Source: Bdellovibrionales bacterium (GTDB lineage: Bacteria > Bdellovibrionota > Bdellovibrionia > Bdellovibrionales > UBA1609). From it: a stretch of 9,933 nt of DNA. A program made the translations under genes and the position numbers. Numbering within the stretch: the stretch's first letter is position 1; each line of letters starts with the position of its first letter. The stretch lies in NCBI GenBank assembly GCA_026648125.1, contig JAPKGD010000029.1:1-9933 (forward strand), given 5' to 3'. Shown here one piece after another: positions 1 to 6,104 of the stretch. The notes below the pieces were generated by a model. It was not told where the DNA came from, searched no databases, and was given only the letters and a program-made list of their open reading frames with translations.

Positions 1-972
1 CGAATCCTGACCAACAAAGCTTACATCGGCCTTCGAGAAGTCAATAAATCAAGGACGGAAGTCGATGTTGTGAAGGCCGCATGGCCTGCGATCGTGGGCC
101 TGGATGCCTTCAATCAAGTTCAAGAGCGGCTTGGAAATAACAAAAACAAGTACAAGCCTATCGAATGGAAAAAATATCCGTATCCAATGACCGAGCTTTT
201 GGTGTGTGGCGAGTGCGGCAAGAAGCTTGGCGGTAAATCTGCTCATGGCAGAAATAAAAAGCACCATTACTATGGTCACCCAAGGCAATTGAACAGTGAT
301 GGCGTGACTCATCTTCAGCGCTGCCGACTGGAGCGAGTTCGTGCCGAGCGGATTGAGGATATCGTTTTGAAGTCTCTTAAGAAATTGATTCAAACCCCTG
401 GCCTTGTGGAGCATTGGCTTGAGATTTACACGAAGAGCACCCATTCCGAGATCCCAGCTTTAGAGGCGAAAGTAAAAGCCATGGACTCCGAAATCGAATC
501 CAAATCCAAGCGGGTTCAGAACCTGGTGTCGAGAATTGCAGAGCTACCAGCATATATTCCAACGGACATTTTCTATCAGCAAATCAAAGAAACGAATCAG
601 AAGATTCAAGAATTGAAACAAGCCAAGCAAGAGCTGCAATCCAAGTCGATCACCCTGAAAGGCCAAGCAATCGACAAAGATGGCCTTGTCGATAAGATCA
701 AAAACACTTTGGCGAAGTTAGAAGAGACTCCGGTTGAAAGGCGCCGGCCCCTTTACGCCAACCTTATCCAATTCGCTGAACTTCATCCCACTAAAATCAA
801 AGTGGGCGTCATTGCTCCAGAAATAGGACAATACAAAGCCACCGGAACCGGAGAGGTTCCAGGGAAGGAATCTGATTTTCAAAATTTCGTGGGTGAACCA
901 GGGAAAGTCATCGATCTCGTAAGGCGTGGCGGTTCGGCCAGCGTTACGATTGGTGCTCGGCAAGGGACTTGA
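1..972 (+). CDS. Serine site-specific recombinase, C-terminal part (5' end outside window)
   Basis: The frame is open from base 1, so the N-terminal catalytic resolvase domain lies outside the window. The visible 323 residues start in the 'recombinase' DNA-binding domain (ILTNKAYIGLREV, a typical 'ILxNxxYIG' motif). A zinc-ribbon segment follows, with CGEC at residues 69-72 and a further Cys at 108. A long Lys/Glu-rich helical stretch (about 145-245) probably forms the coiled coil typical of large serine integrases. This order matches large serine recombinases that integrate or excise mobile elements through short att sites. The third zinc ligand position, usually Cys after YYY, reads YYGH. 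The last residues (GARQGT, stop at 970-972) are encoded by the 3' end of a tRNA-Leu gene on the other strand, so the native C-terminus may have been altered by integration. Family assignment is firm; the element type (prophage, ICE or remnant) cannot be told from here. Confidence 0.9.
   Translation, partial: RILTNKAYIGLREVNKSRTEVDVVKAAWPAIVGLDAFNQVQERLGNNKNKYKPIEWKKYPYPMTELLVCGECGKKLGGKSAHGRNKKHHYYGHPRQLNSDGVTHLQRCRLERVRAERIEDIVLKSLKKLIQTPGLVEHWLEIYTKSTHSEIPALEAKVKAMDSEIESKSKRVQNLVSRIAELPAYIPTDIFYQQIKETNQKIQELKQAKQELQSKSITLKGQAIDKDGLVDKIKNTLAKLEETPVERRRPLYANLIQFAELHPTKIKVGVIAPEIGQYKATGTGEVPGKESDFQNFVGEPGKVIDLVRRGGSASVTIGARQGT
951..972. mobile_element. Putative attachment junction: recombinase 3' end overlapping tRNA-Leu 3' end
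   Basis: The recombinase reading frame crosses into the tRNA-Leu gene and stops 22 bases inside it, covering the encoded CCA, the discriminator base and the 3' acceptor strand. An integrase gene that ends in the 3' end of an intact tRNA is a classic arrangement for an element integrated at a tRNA gene, because the element rebuilds the tRNA end. I infer that the element extends left of base 1 and that this is its tRNA-proximal end. The exact crossover bases cannot be set without the other end. Use of a tRNA site is commoner for tyrosine than for serine recombinases, which makes the case slightly unusual. Confidence 0.55.
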
Positions 973-1037
973 ACCCCTACACCCTTGCGGGCACTAGACC
1001 CTGAATCTAGCGCGTCTACCAATTCCGCCAGCCGAGC
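951..1037 (-). tRNA. tRNA-Leu (anticodon CAG), CCA encoded
   Basis: Read on the minus strand, a perfect 7-bp acceptor stem (GCTCGGC with GCCGAGC) encloses a D-arm with GGCGGAATTGGTAGACGC. The anticodon stem CTAGA/TCTAG carries loop TTCAGGG, giving anticodon CAG (reads CUG). A long class II variable arm (CCC-GCAA-GGG) follows, then a T-arm with loop TTCAAGT. The discriminator is A and CCA is encoded. The long variable arm, A discriminator and CAG anticodon all agree with leucine. All stems are intact, so the gene should be functional in spite of the recombinase frame overlapping its 3' end. No intrinsic terminator is visible just downstream; the 3' flank is antisense recombinase sequence. Confidence 0.97.
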
Positions 1038-1055
1038 AAATAGGCAAGAGAGCGC

Positions 1056-1084
1056 AATTTACGCATAGCTAGGGCCTCCGTCAA
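1056..1084 (-). promoter_or_regulatory. Promoter of tRNA-Leu
   Basis: On the minus strand a -35 box TTGACG (1079-1084) is separated by exactly 17 bases from a -10 box TAAATT (1056-1061). It is followed by a GC-rich GCGC tract, typical of stable-RNA promoters, and the predicted start lies about 12 bases upstream of the mature tRNA. It sits in the 79-base gap between the regulator stop codon and the tRNA, so the tRNA does not depend on the upstream gene. Confidence 0.7.
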
Positions 1085-1116
1085 CCCCGAGGTGAACCAC
1101 AAAAAACCACCAGATT

Positions 1117-1899
1117 TCAAGGTTTTACAGAGCGCACGCGAGTCAGTGGAAAAAGCCCCAGCTGAAGTCGGTAGACCTCCGATCGGCGCACTCCCTTGCG
1201 ATTGAGCAAGAGGCTTAAGTCTTTGAGGCATCGATAGATGATCTTTCGCGCTTCTGGCAAATCCTGTAGATCCATTGGAATTGTAATCCCCATGGAGCTT
1301 TGCTCCTCGACTGGGACTTCATCCAAAGCTTTAATCTGCTTCTCGAGCAATTGCTTTTGCAAGTTTAGAATGGCCTTTTTTGATTTCACATTACCCAAAG
1401 TCGACGTTTTAAAGCTCGTAACCGCCCACATTCCCTTCTTTGAGCGTCGAAGTAAACCTGCTGACTCCAGATCAGATAACGCCTTGCGAGTCTCCTGCAA
1501 GTCGAGACCCAACGCCTCAGCAATCCACTCTTCTCGCCCATTAAATTCATCCAACAGGAAGAGTTCAAGAATAGTGCTGTGATACCAACGGCCCAATATT
1601 TCTATCTGACCATCTGTCAGCTGGGAGAAGTTAAGAGGATCTTTTTGCTGAGCTTGAAGGGCGAGCTCAACGTCCTTTTCGCTCCAGCCCAGAGCTGAAC
1701 CTACTCGTTTCACATTCTGTGCTGAGATTCTTCTCTTTCCCGAGAGCATTTCGCTCAAGGCCGCATGGCTGATTCCAAGAAATATCGAAAAAGCCCGCAA
1801 GGAGTACTTTGGGTTGATCGACTTTCTTCGCTCGAATTCCCTCTTGATTAGCTCTCTCAAGTCAATTTTTGGGGAAAAGGCCAAATGGTCTAATTCCAT
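1117..1899 (-). CDS. TIGR02147 family protein, putative transcriptional regulator
   Basis: The 260-residue product opens with a helical segment (ELIKREFERRKSINPKYSLR, 16-35). An XRE-like helix-turn-helix follows at about 33-72 (RAFSIFLGISHAALSEMLSGKR, broken here after its first helix). A winged-helix-like part at about 120-163 contains SDLESAGLLRRSKKGMW, and the C-terminal DUF4423 part ends in SEVYRLQLGLFPLT. This layout and the closing 'EVYxLxxxLFPLT' motif are hallmarks of TIGR02147, a family expanded in Bdellovibrio and Fibrobacter whose members are regarded as DNA-binding regulators of mostly unknown targets. The ATG at 1897-1899 keeps the whole conserved N-terminus but has no Shine-Dalgarno; the bases before it read GGTCCTCCT. 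The gene is divergent from the methyltransferase, with a palindrome between them, so self-regulation and control of that neighbour are plausible but unproven. Confidence 0.9.
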   Translation of the reverse strand: MELDHLAFSPKIDLRELIKREFERRKSINPKYSLRAFSIFLGISHAALSEMLSGKRRISAQNVKRVGSALGWSEKDVELALQAQQKDPLNFSQLTDGQIEILGRWYHSTILELFLLDEFNGREEWIAEALGLDLQETRKALSDLESAGLLRRSKKGMWAVTSFKTSTLGNVKSKKAILNLQKQLLEKQIKALDEVPVEEQSSMGITIPMDLQDLPEARKIIYRCLKDLSLLLNRKGVRRSEVYRLQLGLFPLTRVRSVKP

Positions 1900-1910
1900 A
1901 GGAGGACCAT
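1885..1910. promoter_or_regulatory. Inverted repeat over the regulator start codon
   Basis: ATGGTC (1885-1890) and GACCAT (1905-1910) form a 6-bp inverted repeat with a 14-base spacer, surrounding the start codon of the TIGR02147 gene. The arms share the TGGTC/GACCA core with the larger palindrome about 66 bp upstream. This could be a second, weaker operator half-site pair, but arms this short also occur by chance. Confidence 0.25.
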
Positions 1911-1921
1911 ACTTCTAAAAT

Positions 1922-1950
1922 GTTATAGCACTCAAGATGGAATCCCAAAA
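1922..1950 (-). promoter_or_regulatory. Candidate promoter of the TIGR02147 gene
   Basis: On the minus strand a -10-like TATAAC (1922-1927) lies 17 bases from a weak -35 TTTTGG (1945-1950). Transcription would start about 15 bases before the start codon, giving a very short leader without a ribosome binding site. The palindrome at 1953-1975 sits directly upstream of the -35 box. Confidence 0.35.
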
Positions 1951-1952
1951 AG

Positions 1953-1975
1953 GTGGTCCAAATCAAATGGACCAC
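1953..1975. promoter_or_regulatory. Perfect palindrome GTGGTCCA-N7-TGGACCAC, candidate operator
   Basis: Two perfect 8-bp arms (1953-1960 and 1968-1975) flank an AT-rich 7-base spacer, so the half-site centres are 15 bp apart, about one and a half helical turns. The site lies between the divergent TIGR02147 regulator and methyltransferase genes. That position, the symmetry and the adjacent HTH regulator suggest an operator. There is no T-run after it, so it is not an intrinsic terminator. The binding protein is not known; the neighbouring regulator is the obvious candidate. Confidence 0.5.
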
Positions 1976-2052
1976 TTTGTGGGCCAGCTCACCTCCAACT
2001 TTGTAGATAAAATTCCTAGGAGTCCTCAAACTGCATTCAGCTTGTAATAAAC

Positions 2053-2058
2053 AAGGAG
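2053..2058 (+). promoter_or_regulatory. Ribosome binding site deciding the methyltransferase start
   Basis: AAGGAG lies 8 bases before the ATG at 2067. An in-frame GTG at 2058 overlaps the Shine-Dalgarno itself and would have no spacing, so the ATG at 2067 is the better start. Confidence 0.7.
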
Positions 2059-2066
2059 TGTTGGAG

Positions 2067-2909
2067 ATGGGACCGGCCAAACTGCTTCAGATCGCATGGC
2101 ACGAAGCAACCTCAACCTCAAAACGAACCCGAGTACCAGAACCGGATTTGGTTATGGAATCCACCGACCAGGTCAGTGCTTTTACTAAAGGCGGTAAGAC
2201 TGGAGGCGCATTACTTCCCCTTTACCAAACCCACCTGGAAAGATTGGCGAGAGTCCTCGCCCCCGGGGATCGCATTCTTGATCTTGGTTGTGGCTCGGGC
2301 GAATTGCTCTGTCGGGCGGCTCAAATTTTCTCCAAATGCCATTTTGTTGGCGTAGATCTCTCCGAAGAGATGCTCCTCGCCAGCCAAAGCGAGATTCAAC
2401 GTTTGGGCCTTAGGAATGTTGAACTTACTCAGGATGACATTTCTCGTCTAAGCCAATTTAAAGAAAACTCATTTAATGTTGTGACCTCCAGCTTAGCTTT
2501 TCACCATTTGCCCGATGCTGCAGCCCTATGCTCTTCCTTTGCACAAATTAACCGCGTCGTGGTCGAGGGCGGCGGAATATATATCTTTGATTTGGGACCA
2601 ATCAAATCGGAGACTTCGGTCAAACTCTTAGTCTTGGATCAACGGGCAACTCAACCCCCTCAACTTGTGGATGACTACGATAAATCACTGAGGGCCGCAT
2701 TTGATCTTGAGGACTGGCAGATGGCCCTAAAAGAACTCTCTAAAGTGCAATGCAAGTTCACAACTTTGCCGTTGATTCACTTTCTCGTCCAAGTGACTTC
2801 CAAAAGGGTGGGCGAATATCCCGGTTCTCGGGATCAGCTCAATTTGATGCGAACCGAGCTCAATTCCGAGCAACTCCGAGAGTATCTAATTCTCAAACTA
2901 GCTCGTTAA
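2067..2909 (+). CDS. Class I SAM-dependent methyltransferase, substrate unknown
   Basis: The 280-residue product has a Rossmann-fold methyltransferase core. Motif I is ILDLGCGSGELL (70-81), the acidic end of strand beta-2 is VGVDLSEEM (94-102), a probable adenine-contacting acidic site is QDDI (122-125), and the post-II region is SSLAFHHLPD (141-150), typical of the Methyltransf_11/25 type of small-molecule methylases. The first 40 residues and the C-terminal 100 (about 180-280) resemble no motif I can name and may set the substrate. No signal peptide or membrane segment is seen, so it is probably cytosolic. The start is ATG at 2067, chosen for its AAGGAG. The gene is divergent from the TIGR02147 regulator and its stop codon overlaps that of the convergent rlmI gene by four bases. 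The methylated substrate cannot be inferred. Confidence 0.85.
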   Translation: MGPAKLLQIAWHEATSTSKRTRVPEPDLVMESTDQVSAFTKGGKTGGALLPLYQTHLERLARVLAPGDRILDLGCGSGELLCRAAQIFSKCHFVGVDLSEEMLLASQSEIQRLGLRNVELTQDDISRLSQFKENSFNVVTSSLAFHHLPDAAALCSSFAQINRVVVEGGGIYIFDLGPIKSETSVKLLVLDQRATQPPQLVDDYDKSLRAAFDLEDWQMALKELSKVQCKFTTLPLIHFLVQVTSKRVGEYPGSRDQLNLMRTELNSEQLREYLILKLAR

Positions 2910-4189
2910 TCTATCACTCGGCCAATCCAAGCCTTAAGATATTGCCCTTCAGGAAAAGTCATACGGATGGGATGATCCGGCGCCTGTACGCCTCGAGCGA
3001 GATACCGAATCCTTCTTTCAGACTTCAACTCAGCCTGCCTTAACACTTCAAGAAAGTCAGAATCGGAAAGATGATGGGAGCATGAACAACTCACAAACCA
3101 CCCTCCCTTTTTAACCTTATTCATCGCGAGAACATTGGCCTTCACATAGCCTTTGAATCCAGCCCCATGGTCCTTTTTTGATTTGATAAAGGCCGGGGGA
3201 TCACAAACTACGATATCTGCGTCGGGAATGCCCCCAAGTCCTTCAAGAATGTCTCGGCAGTGAGTATTGGCCAACCCTCCGGCCGCACTGACATTTTCAC
3301 TGGCCAGGGCAAGTGCCGCTTCTGACCCATCCACCAAGTCCACTTGCGCCACGGCCCCCTTAAGCTTCACCGCATTTGCAATTTGGGAACCCCACTGCCC
3401 CACATAGCAAAATAAATCCAGGACCCTTAATGGCCCCGTCATTGACGAGGGTAAAAATCGTAAAAGTAATTCCACGTTTCCAGCTTGATCAAAAAAGAAC
3501 CCTGTTTTTTGGCCCGATATTAAGTCCAGATAATAAGTGAGCCCACCGACACTCTCACCCGCGCGAATCCAAGCTGGAAAGTGGTTGAGATTTAAGCCAT
3601 GAGGACTATCCGCCATTTCTACGATCTCTGGCGGTTCAATCTTAAGGCCCTCCAAGCGCCGGGCGCCCACATCTCTTCGCACGACAACACGAGTCTTTTC
3701 AGGTGCCACTCCCGTAGCTGGCAAACACCAGTCTGATACCCAATCTTTAACATTAGTTACAATGTTCTCAATTCCTGCCGTAAGAAGTTGGATCACCAAG
3801 ACCTGACTCTCAATGTCTTGGCTCACAAAGCGGTCTATAACGAGACCCGGAAGATCATCAGCTTCCCCAAACACCAATCGATGTGAATATGTTTTAAGCC
3901 CCAGCTGCTCACGGTATTTTCCGGCGCGAATGACTTTTTCAGCAAGAAACTCCGGGGAATAGGCCAAGACTTCACTTGAGTCGCGCGAAAGCGAGCGAAA
4001 GCAGATCAACGAATGCGGATTTCCATAACCACGAGCTAAGAATAGACCTCGCTCATCACGAATCTCTATAGGTGAACCTGGATCGACTCCCTTTGGGCTT
4101 GAGGCGAGTTCATTGGCAAAAAGCCAAGGATGGCCGGCTCTAAAGCGTCGGCCACTTCGGTGGGGTAAAATCCATGTGGTTGATTTCAT
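2906..4189 (-). CDS. rlmI: RlmI-type 23S rRNA m5C methyltransferase
   Basis: The product (427 residues from ATG 4189; E. coli RlmI has 396) has the RlmI/YccW layout. An N-terminal PUA domain comes first (about 5-75, with GHPWLFANEL and RGYGNPHSLICFR), then a central EEHEE-like part containing GEADDLPGLVIDRF (108-121). The C-terminal Rossmann methyltransferase follows, with KTGFFFDQ (228-235), motif I VLDLFCYVGQWG (256-267), DPPAF (330-334) and a Cys-containing CSCSHH (368-373). In this family one Cys attacks C6 of the cytosine, and E. coli RlmI methylates C1962 of 23S rRNA. I infer the same activity, though the orthologous position was not tested. An in-frame TTG at 4198 is possible, but ATG 4189 has GAGG just upstream. 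The gene lies 30 bp after a membrane-protein gene on the same strand, so co-transcription is likely. Confidence 0.88.
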   Translation of the reverse strand: MKSTTWILPHRSGRRFRAGHPWLFANELASSPKGVDPGSPIEIRDERGLFLARGYGNPHSLICFRSLSRDSSEVLAYSPEFLAEKVIRAGKYREQLGLKTYSHRLVFGEADDLPGLVIDRFVSQDIESQVLVIQLLTAGIENIVTNVKDWVSDWCLPATGVAPEKTRVVVRRDVGARRLEGLKIEPPEIVEMADSPHGLNLNHFPAWIRAGESVGGLTYYLDLISGQKTGFFFDQAGNVELLLRFLPSSMTGPLRVLDLFCYVGQWGSQIANAVKLKGAVAQVDLVDGSEAALALASENVSAAGGLANTHCRDILEGLGGIPDADIVVCDPPAFIKSKKDHGAGFKGYVKANVLAMNKVKKGGWFVSCSCSHHLSDSDFLEVLRQAELKSERRIRYLARGVQAPDHPIRMTFPEGQYLKAWIGRVID

Positions 4190-4219
4190 GGGCCTCAAGT
4201 ATCACAGAGGCAAAATAAG

Positions 4220-5716
4220 TCAAACTTGCACCACGCGATCGATGCCGTTCTTATCAATCACAATCCGATAAAGGGCCACTTTGCCGTCCTCTGAGTCGTG
4301 CTTTCGATTCAGGGAAACAGCTATGTGAAAATGGTACACGCGGTGAGAGCGAATTCGCTTGAGCTCGCCACAGTCATCAAAAAAGCTCAACGTCTTATAA
4401 GGATCATCCAAATGCTTGAGAAATCGCTCAATATTGACTCGAACAACCTGTTGAACTGAACGTTCAAACTCCCCATAAGAAGACACTTGGGGCTCAAGAT
4501 CAAAATCTTGACCATAATGAATTACATCTTCGGGCAAATGCCGTTCTGCCTCACTCAAGTCTCCGCCACGTCTCGTATTCAAAACCGATGCAGGAAGGTC
4601 CTTGAGGTGCCTTAGTGAGAACCATTCCCGCACTTTCCCGATGCGCTTTCCCTCAGCCACCAAAGATTGCTCCGCCTCCGGAAGGATGGACTCAAGCTTT
4701 TTAGTAAATACGGACCTAAATTTGTCCTTTAGACGATCTTTCAAAACGTAAAACGCCACCCCAGTACAAATCACCATTGTTCCCTGAAGTCCGATTCCCT
4801 GAAGTTGGGGCTGACTAAAGTATTCGAAGGCGGCCGCCCAGAGAGCGGCAAAAGCCGCCGCACCGGCTGCCGCCGGTTCACTAAATCGTCTCACCGTTTC
4901 TTTCCGGTCGACCTCAATAAACATTTGAGATTGAAAAAATTTTTTTATCTGACTGAGCCTTAGCAGACTCAACTCTTGCGTCACCTCATCCACATCCCAT
5001 TGAAGGTGTGCTTGTTGATAGGCTCTAGCTTCAACCTGTCTGAGGTCATGAATCGTCGACTTCAATTCTACCCAAAGGGCCTCAGTCTCGGCTTGAAGTG
5101 CCAATTTGATACTCTCATGCTCAGCACCTAATCGAATGAGAAAGTCCGTATAGAGACTGTGGACATATTGATTGAGCAGCCGGAGGACAGGAATATCCTG
5201 AGCCTTGGGTTCGGTGGAGATGCGAACGGTCTCCCGAATCAGTCGATCTACTTTGAGCAATGACAAGATGGCATCCTTTAATATTCTATCCGGATGTGGC
5301 GCCATATTCGATACCGAGGTGGCCGCCAGCATTTCCTGCCGGATCCGTCGTGACTCGTATCTCAGGAGCTCTCCCAGGACTGCTCCAAGCTCTCTCGTTT
5401 TATTAAATATCTCGTCAAGGAGAGGACTCGTTCCGACCTGAGCAAAATGTTCGATGGACCGTCGGAGTTGCTGTAAGAGCTCACGTACACGACTCTCTTG
5501 ACGGCTCACCGCCTGTTGAATGGCAAGCCGAAGGCGCCCGTGAAAATCATGTCTGAGTTCGCTTCGAGACCAGGCCTGGCGCAGGTGAAGGTTGCCTGGT
5601 AGAAATAAATAGATGTCGACCTTTGCCCGCTCTCTAACGGATGAGCATTGGAGAGCAGCTTTAAACTCAAGATTGTGCTGATCGTGGCGCGATACCTGAA
5701 ATGGAAATTCGCTCAT
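4220..5716 (-). CDS. Two-pass membrane protein of unknown function
   Basis: From ATG 5716 the product has 498 residues. I recognise no family. The N-terminal 280 residues are mostly charged, heptad-like helices (for example LLQQLRRSIEHF and LLKVDRLIRETVRI). Two hydrophobic segments follow at about 281-300 (AAAGAAAFAALWAAAFEYF) and 306-325 (GIGLQGTMVICTGVAFYVL), separated by a short loop. A soluble C-terminal domain (about 330-498) ends in beta-strand-like stretches (YHFHIAVSLNR, VALYRIVIDKNG). No signal peptide is present. The topology suggests an inner-membrane hairpin with both large domains on one side, probably the cytoplasm. A TTG at 5773 would add 19 residues and abuts an AAGGA, which is too close for a normal ribosome binding site; the ATG has none, so the start is uncertain. 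It probably shares an operon with rlmI. Confidence 0.8.
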   Translation of the reverse strand: MSEFPFQVSRHDQHNLEFKAALQCSSVRERAKVDIYLFLPGNLHLRQAWSRSELRHDFHGRLRLAIQQAVSRQESRVRELLQQLRRSIEHFAQVGTSPLLDEIFNKTRELGAVLGELLRYESRRIRQEMLAATSVSNMAPHPDRILKDAILSLLKVDRLIRETVRISTEPKAQDIPVLRLLNQYVHSLYTDFLIRLGAEHESIKLALQAETEALWVELKSTIHDLRQVEARAYQQAHLQWDVDEVTQELSLLRLSQIKKFFQSQMFIEVDRKETVRRFSEPAAAGAAAFAALWAAAFEYFSQPQLQGIGLQGTMVICTGVAFYVLKDRLKDKFRSVFTKKLESILPEAEQSLVAEGKRIGKVREWFSLRHLKDLPASVLNTRRGGDLSEAERHLPEDVIHYGQDFDLEPQVSSYGEFERSVQQVVRVNIERFLKHLDDPYKTLSFFDDCGELKRIRSHRVYHFHIAVSLNRKHDSEDGKVALYRIVIDKNGIDRVVQV

Positions 5717-5793
5717 GACAGGCTGAAACGTCGCCCGTGGCCCTATGACTTCATTTAAGATTGGTGGATTCAATCCTTCGACCCCCCATCTTC

Positions 5794-5799
5794 AATATA
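5794..5799 (-). promoter_or_regulatory. Candidate -10 box for the membrane-protein/rlmI operon
   Basis: On the minus strand TATATT matches the -10 consensus at five of six bases and lies in an AT-rich stretch 78 bases before the ATG at 5716 and 21 before the alternative TTG at 5773. No good -35 box is present at 16-18 bases, so an activator or extended contacts would be needed. Confidence 0.3.
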
Positions 5800-6067
5800 G
5801 TCCAAATAAATCAAGTTAGGAAAACAACATGATTTTGTCTCTGAAACAAAAAAATCTTATGTTTCACACCTTCACGAAGTCTGAAAAATGCAGGTAATTT
5901 TTTCTCTCCTTAAGCGACAATTGTCACCTGATATCGGATAGTTAGGCGCCAATTTTGCGCACCACAAAGCCTCGATTGGGCGGAACTTGAACCTCCAAAT
6001 CTCGTTTAAGACCTGCCTGAGTCAAAAACTCTTAGGCACAGATCTTGATGAACTCCAGTTTGGAAGT

Positions 6068-6096
6068 CTCGAGTTCTCAATGGGTTTGGACTCGAG
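6068..6096 (+). promoter_or_regulatory. Hairpin adjoining the ribosome binding site of the exported-protein gene
   Basis: CTCGAGTTC (6068-6076) can pair with GGACTCGAG (6088-6096): nine base pairs including one U-G wobble, with an 11-base loop. The 3' arm covers the first bases of the Shine-Dalgarno GAGGAGG (6094-6100) that precedes ATG 6105. When folded it could limit ribosome access. No T-run follows, so it is not a terminator. The functional role is inference. Confidence 0.35.
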
Positions 6097-6104
6097 GAGG
6101 AAAT

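Larger units (their letters stand above)
5774..6104. other. Divergent non-coding region
   Basis: This stretch separates two divergent genes and holds no credible reading frame. It contains a -10-like TATATT for the minus-strand gene, an inverted repeat TGAAACA/TGTTTCA (5842-5848 and 5860-5866), a 10-bp palindrome GACAATTGTC (5916-5925), GGCGCC with a nearby GCGC repeat (5945-5960), and a hairpin ahead of the plus-strand gene (6068-6096). I see no convincing -35/-10 pair for the plus-strand gene and no tRNA, terminator or CRISPR repeat. A small RNA here cannot be excluded. Confidence 0.6.

Noticed and set aside
1085..1116. Possible terminator (GGTGG with T6) after the TIGR02147 gene
   Set aside because: The pairing is short and imperfect, and the T-run lies in the loop instead of after the stem.
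1238..1582. Plus-strand 114-codon frame opposite the TIGR02147 gene
   Set aside because: It has no ribosome binding site or domain and is fully antisense to a recognised family member.
6045..6104. Upstream ATG extending the exported protein by 20 residues
   Set aside because: No ribosome binding site, and it would place the signal peptide internally; ATG 6105 has GAGGAGG at proper distance.
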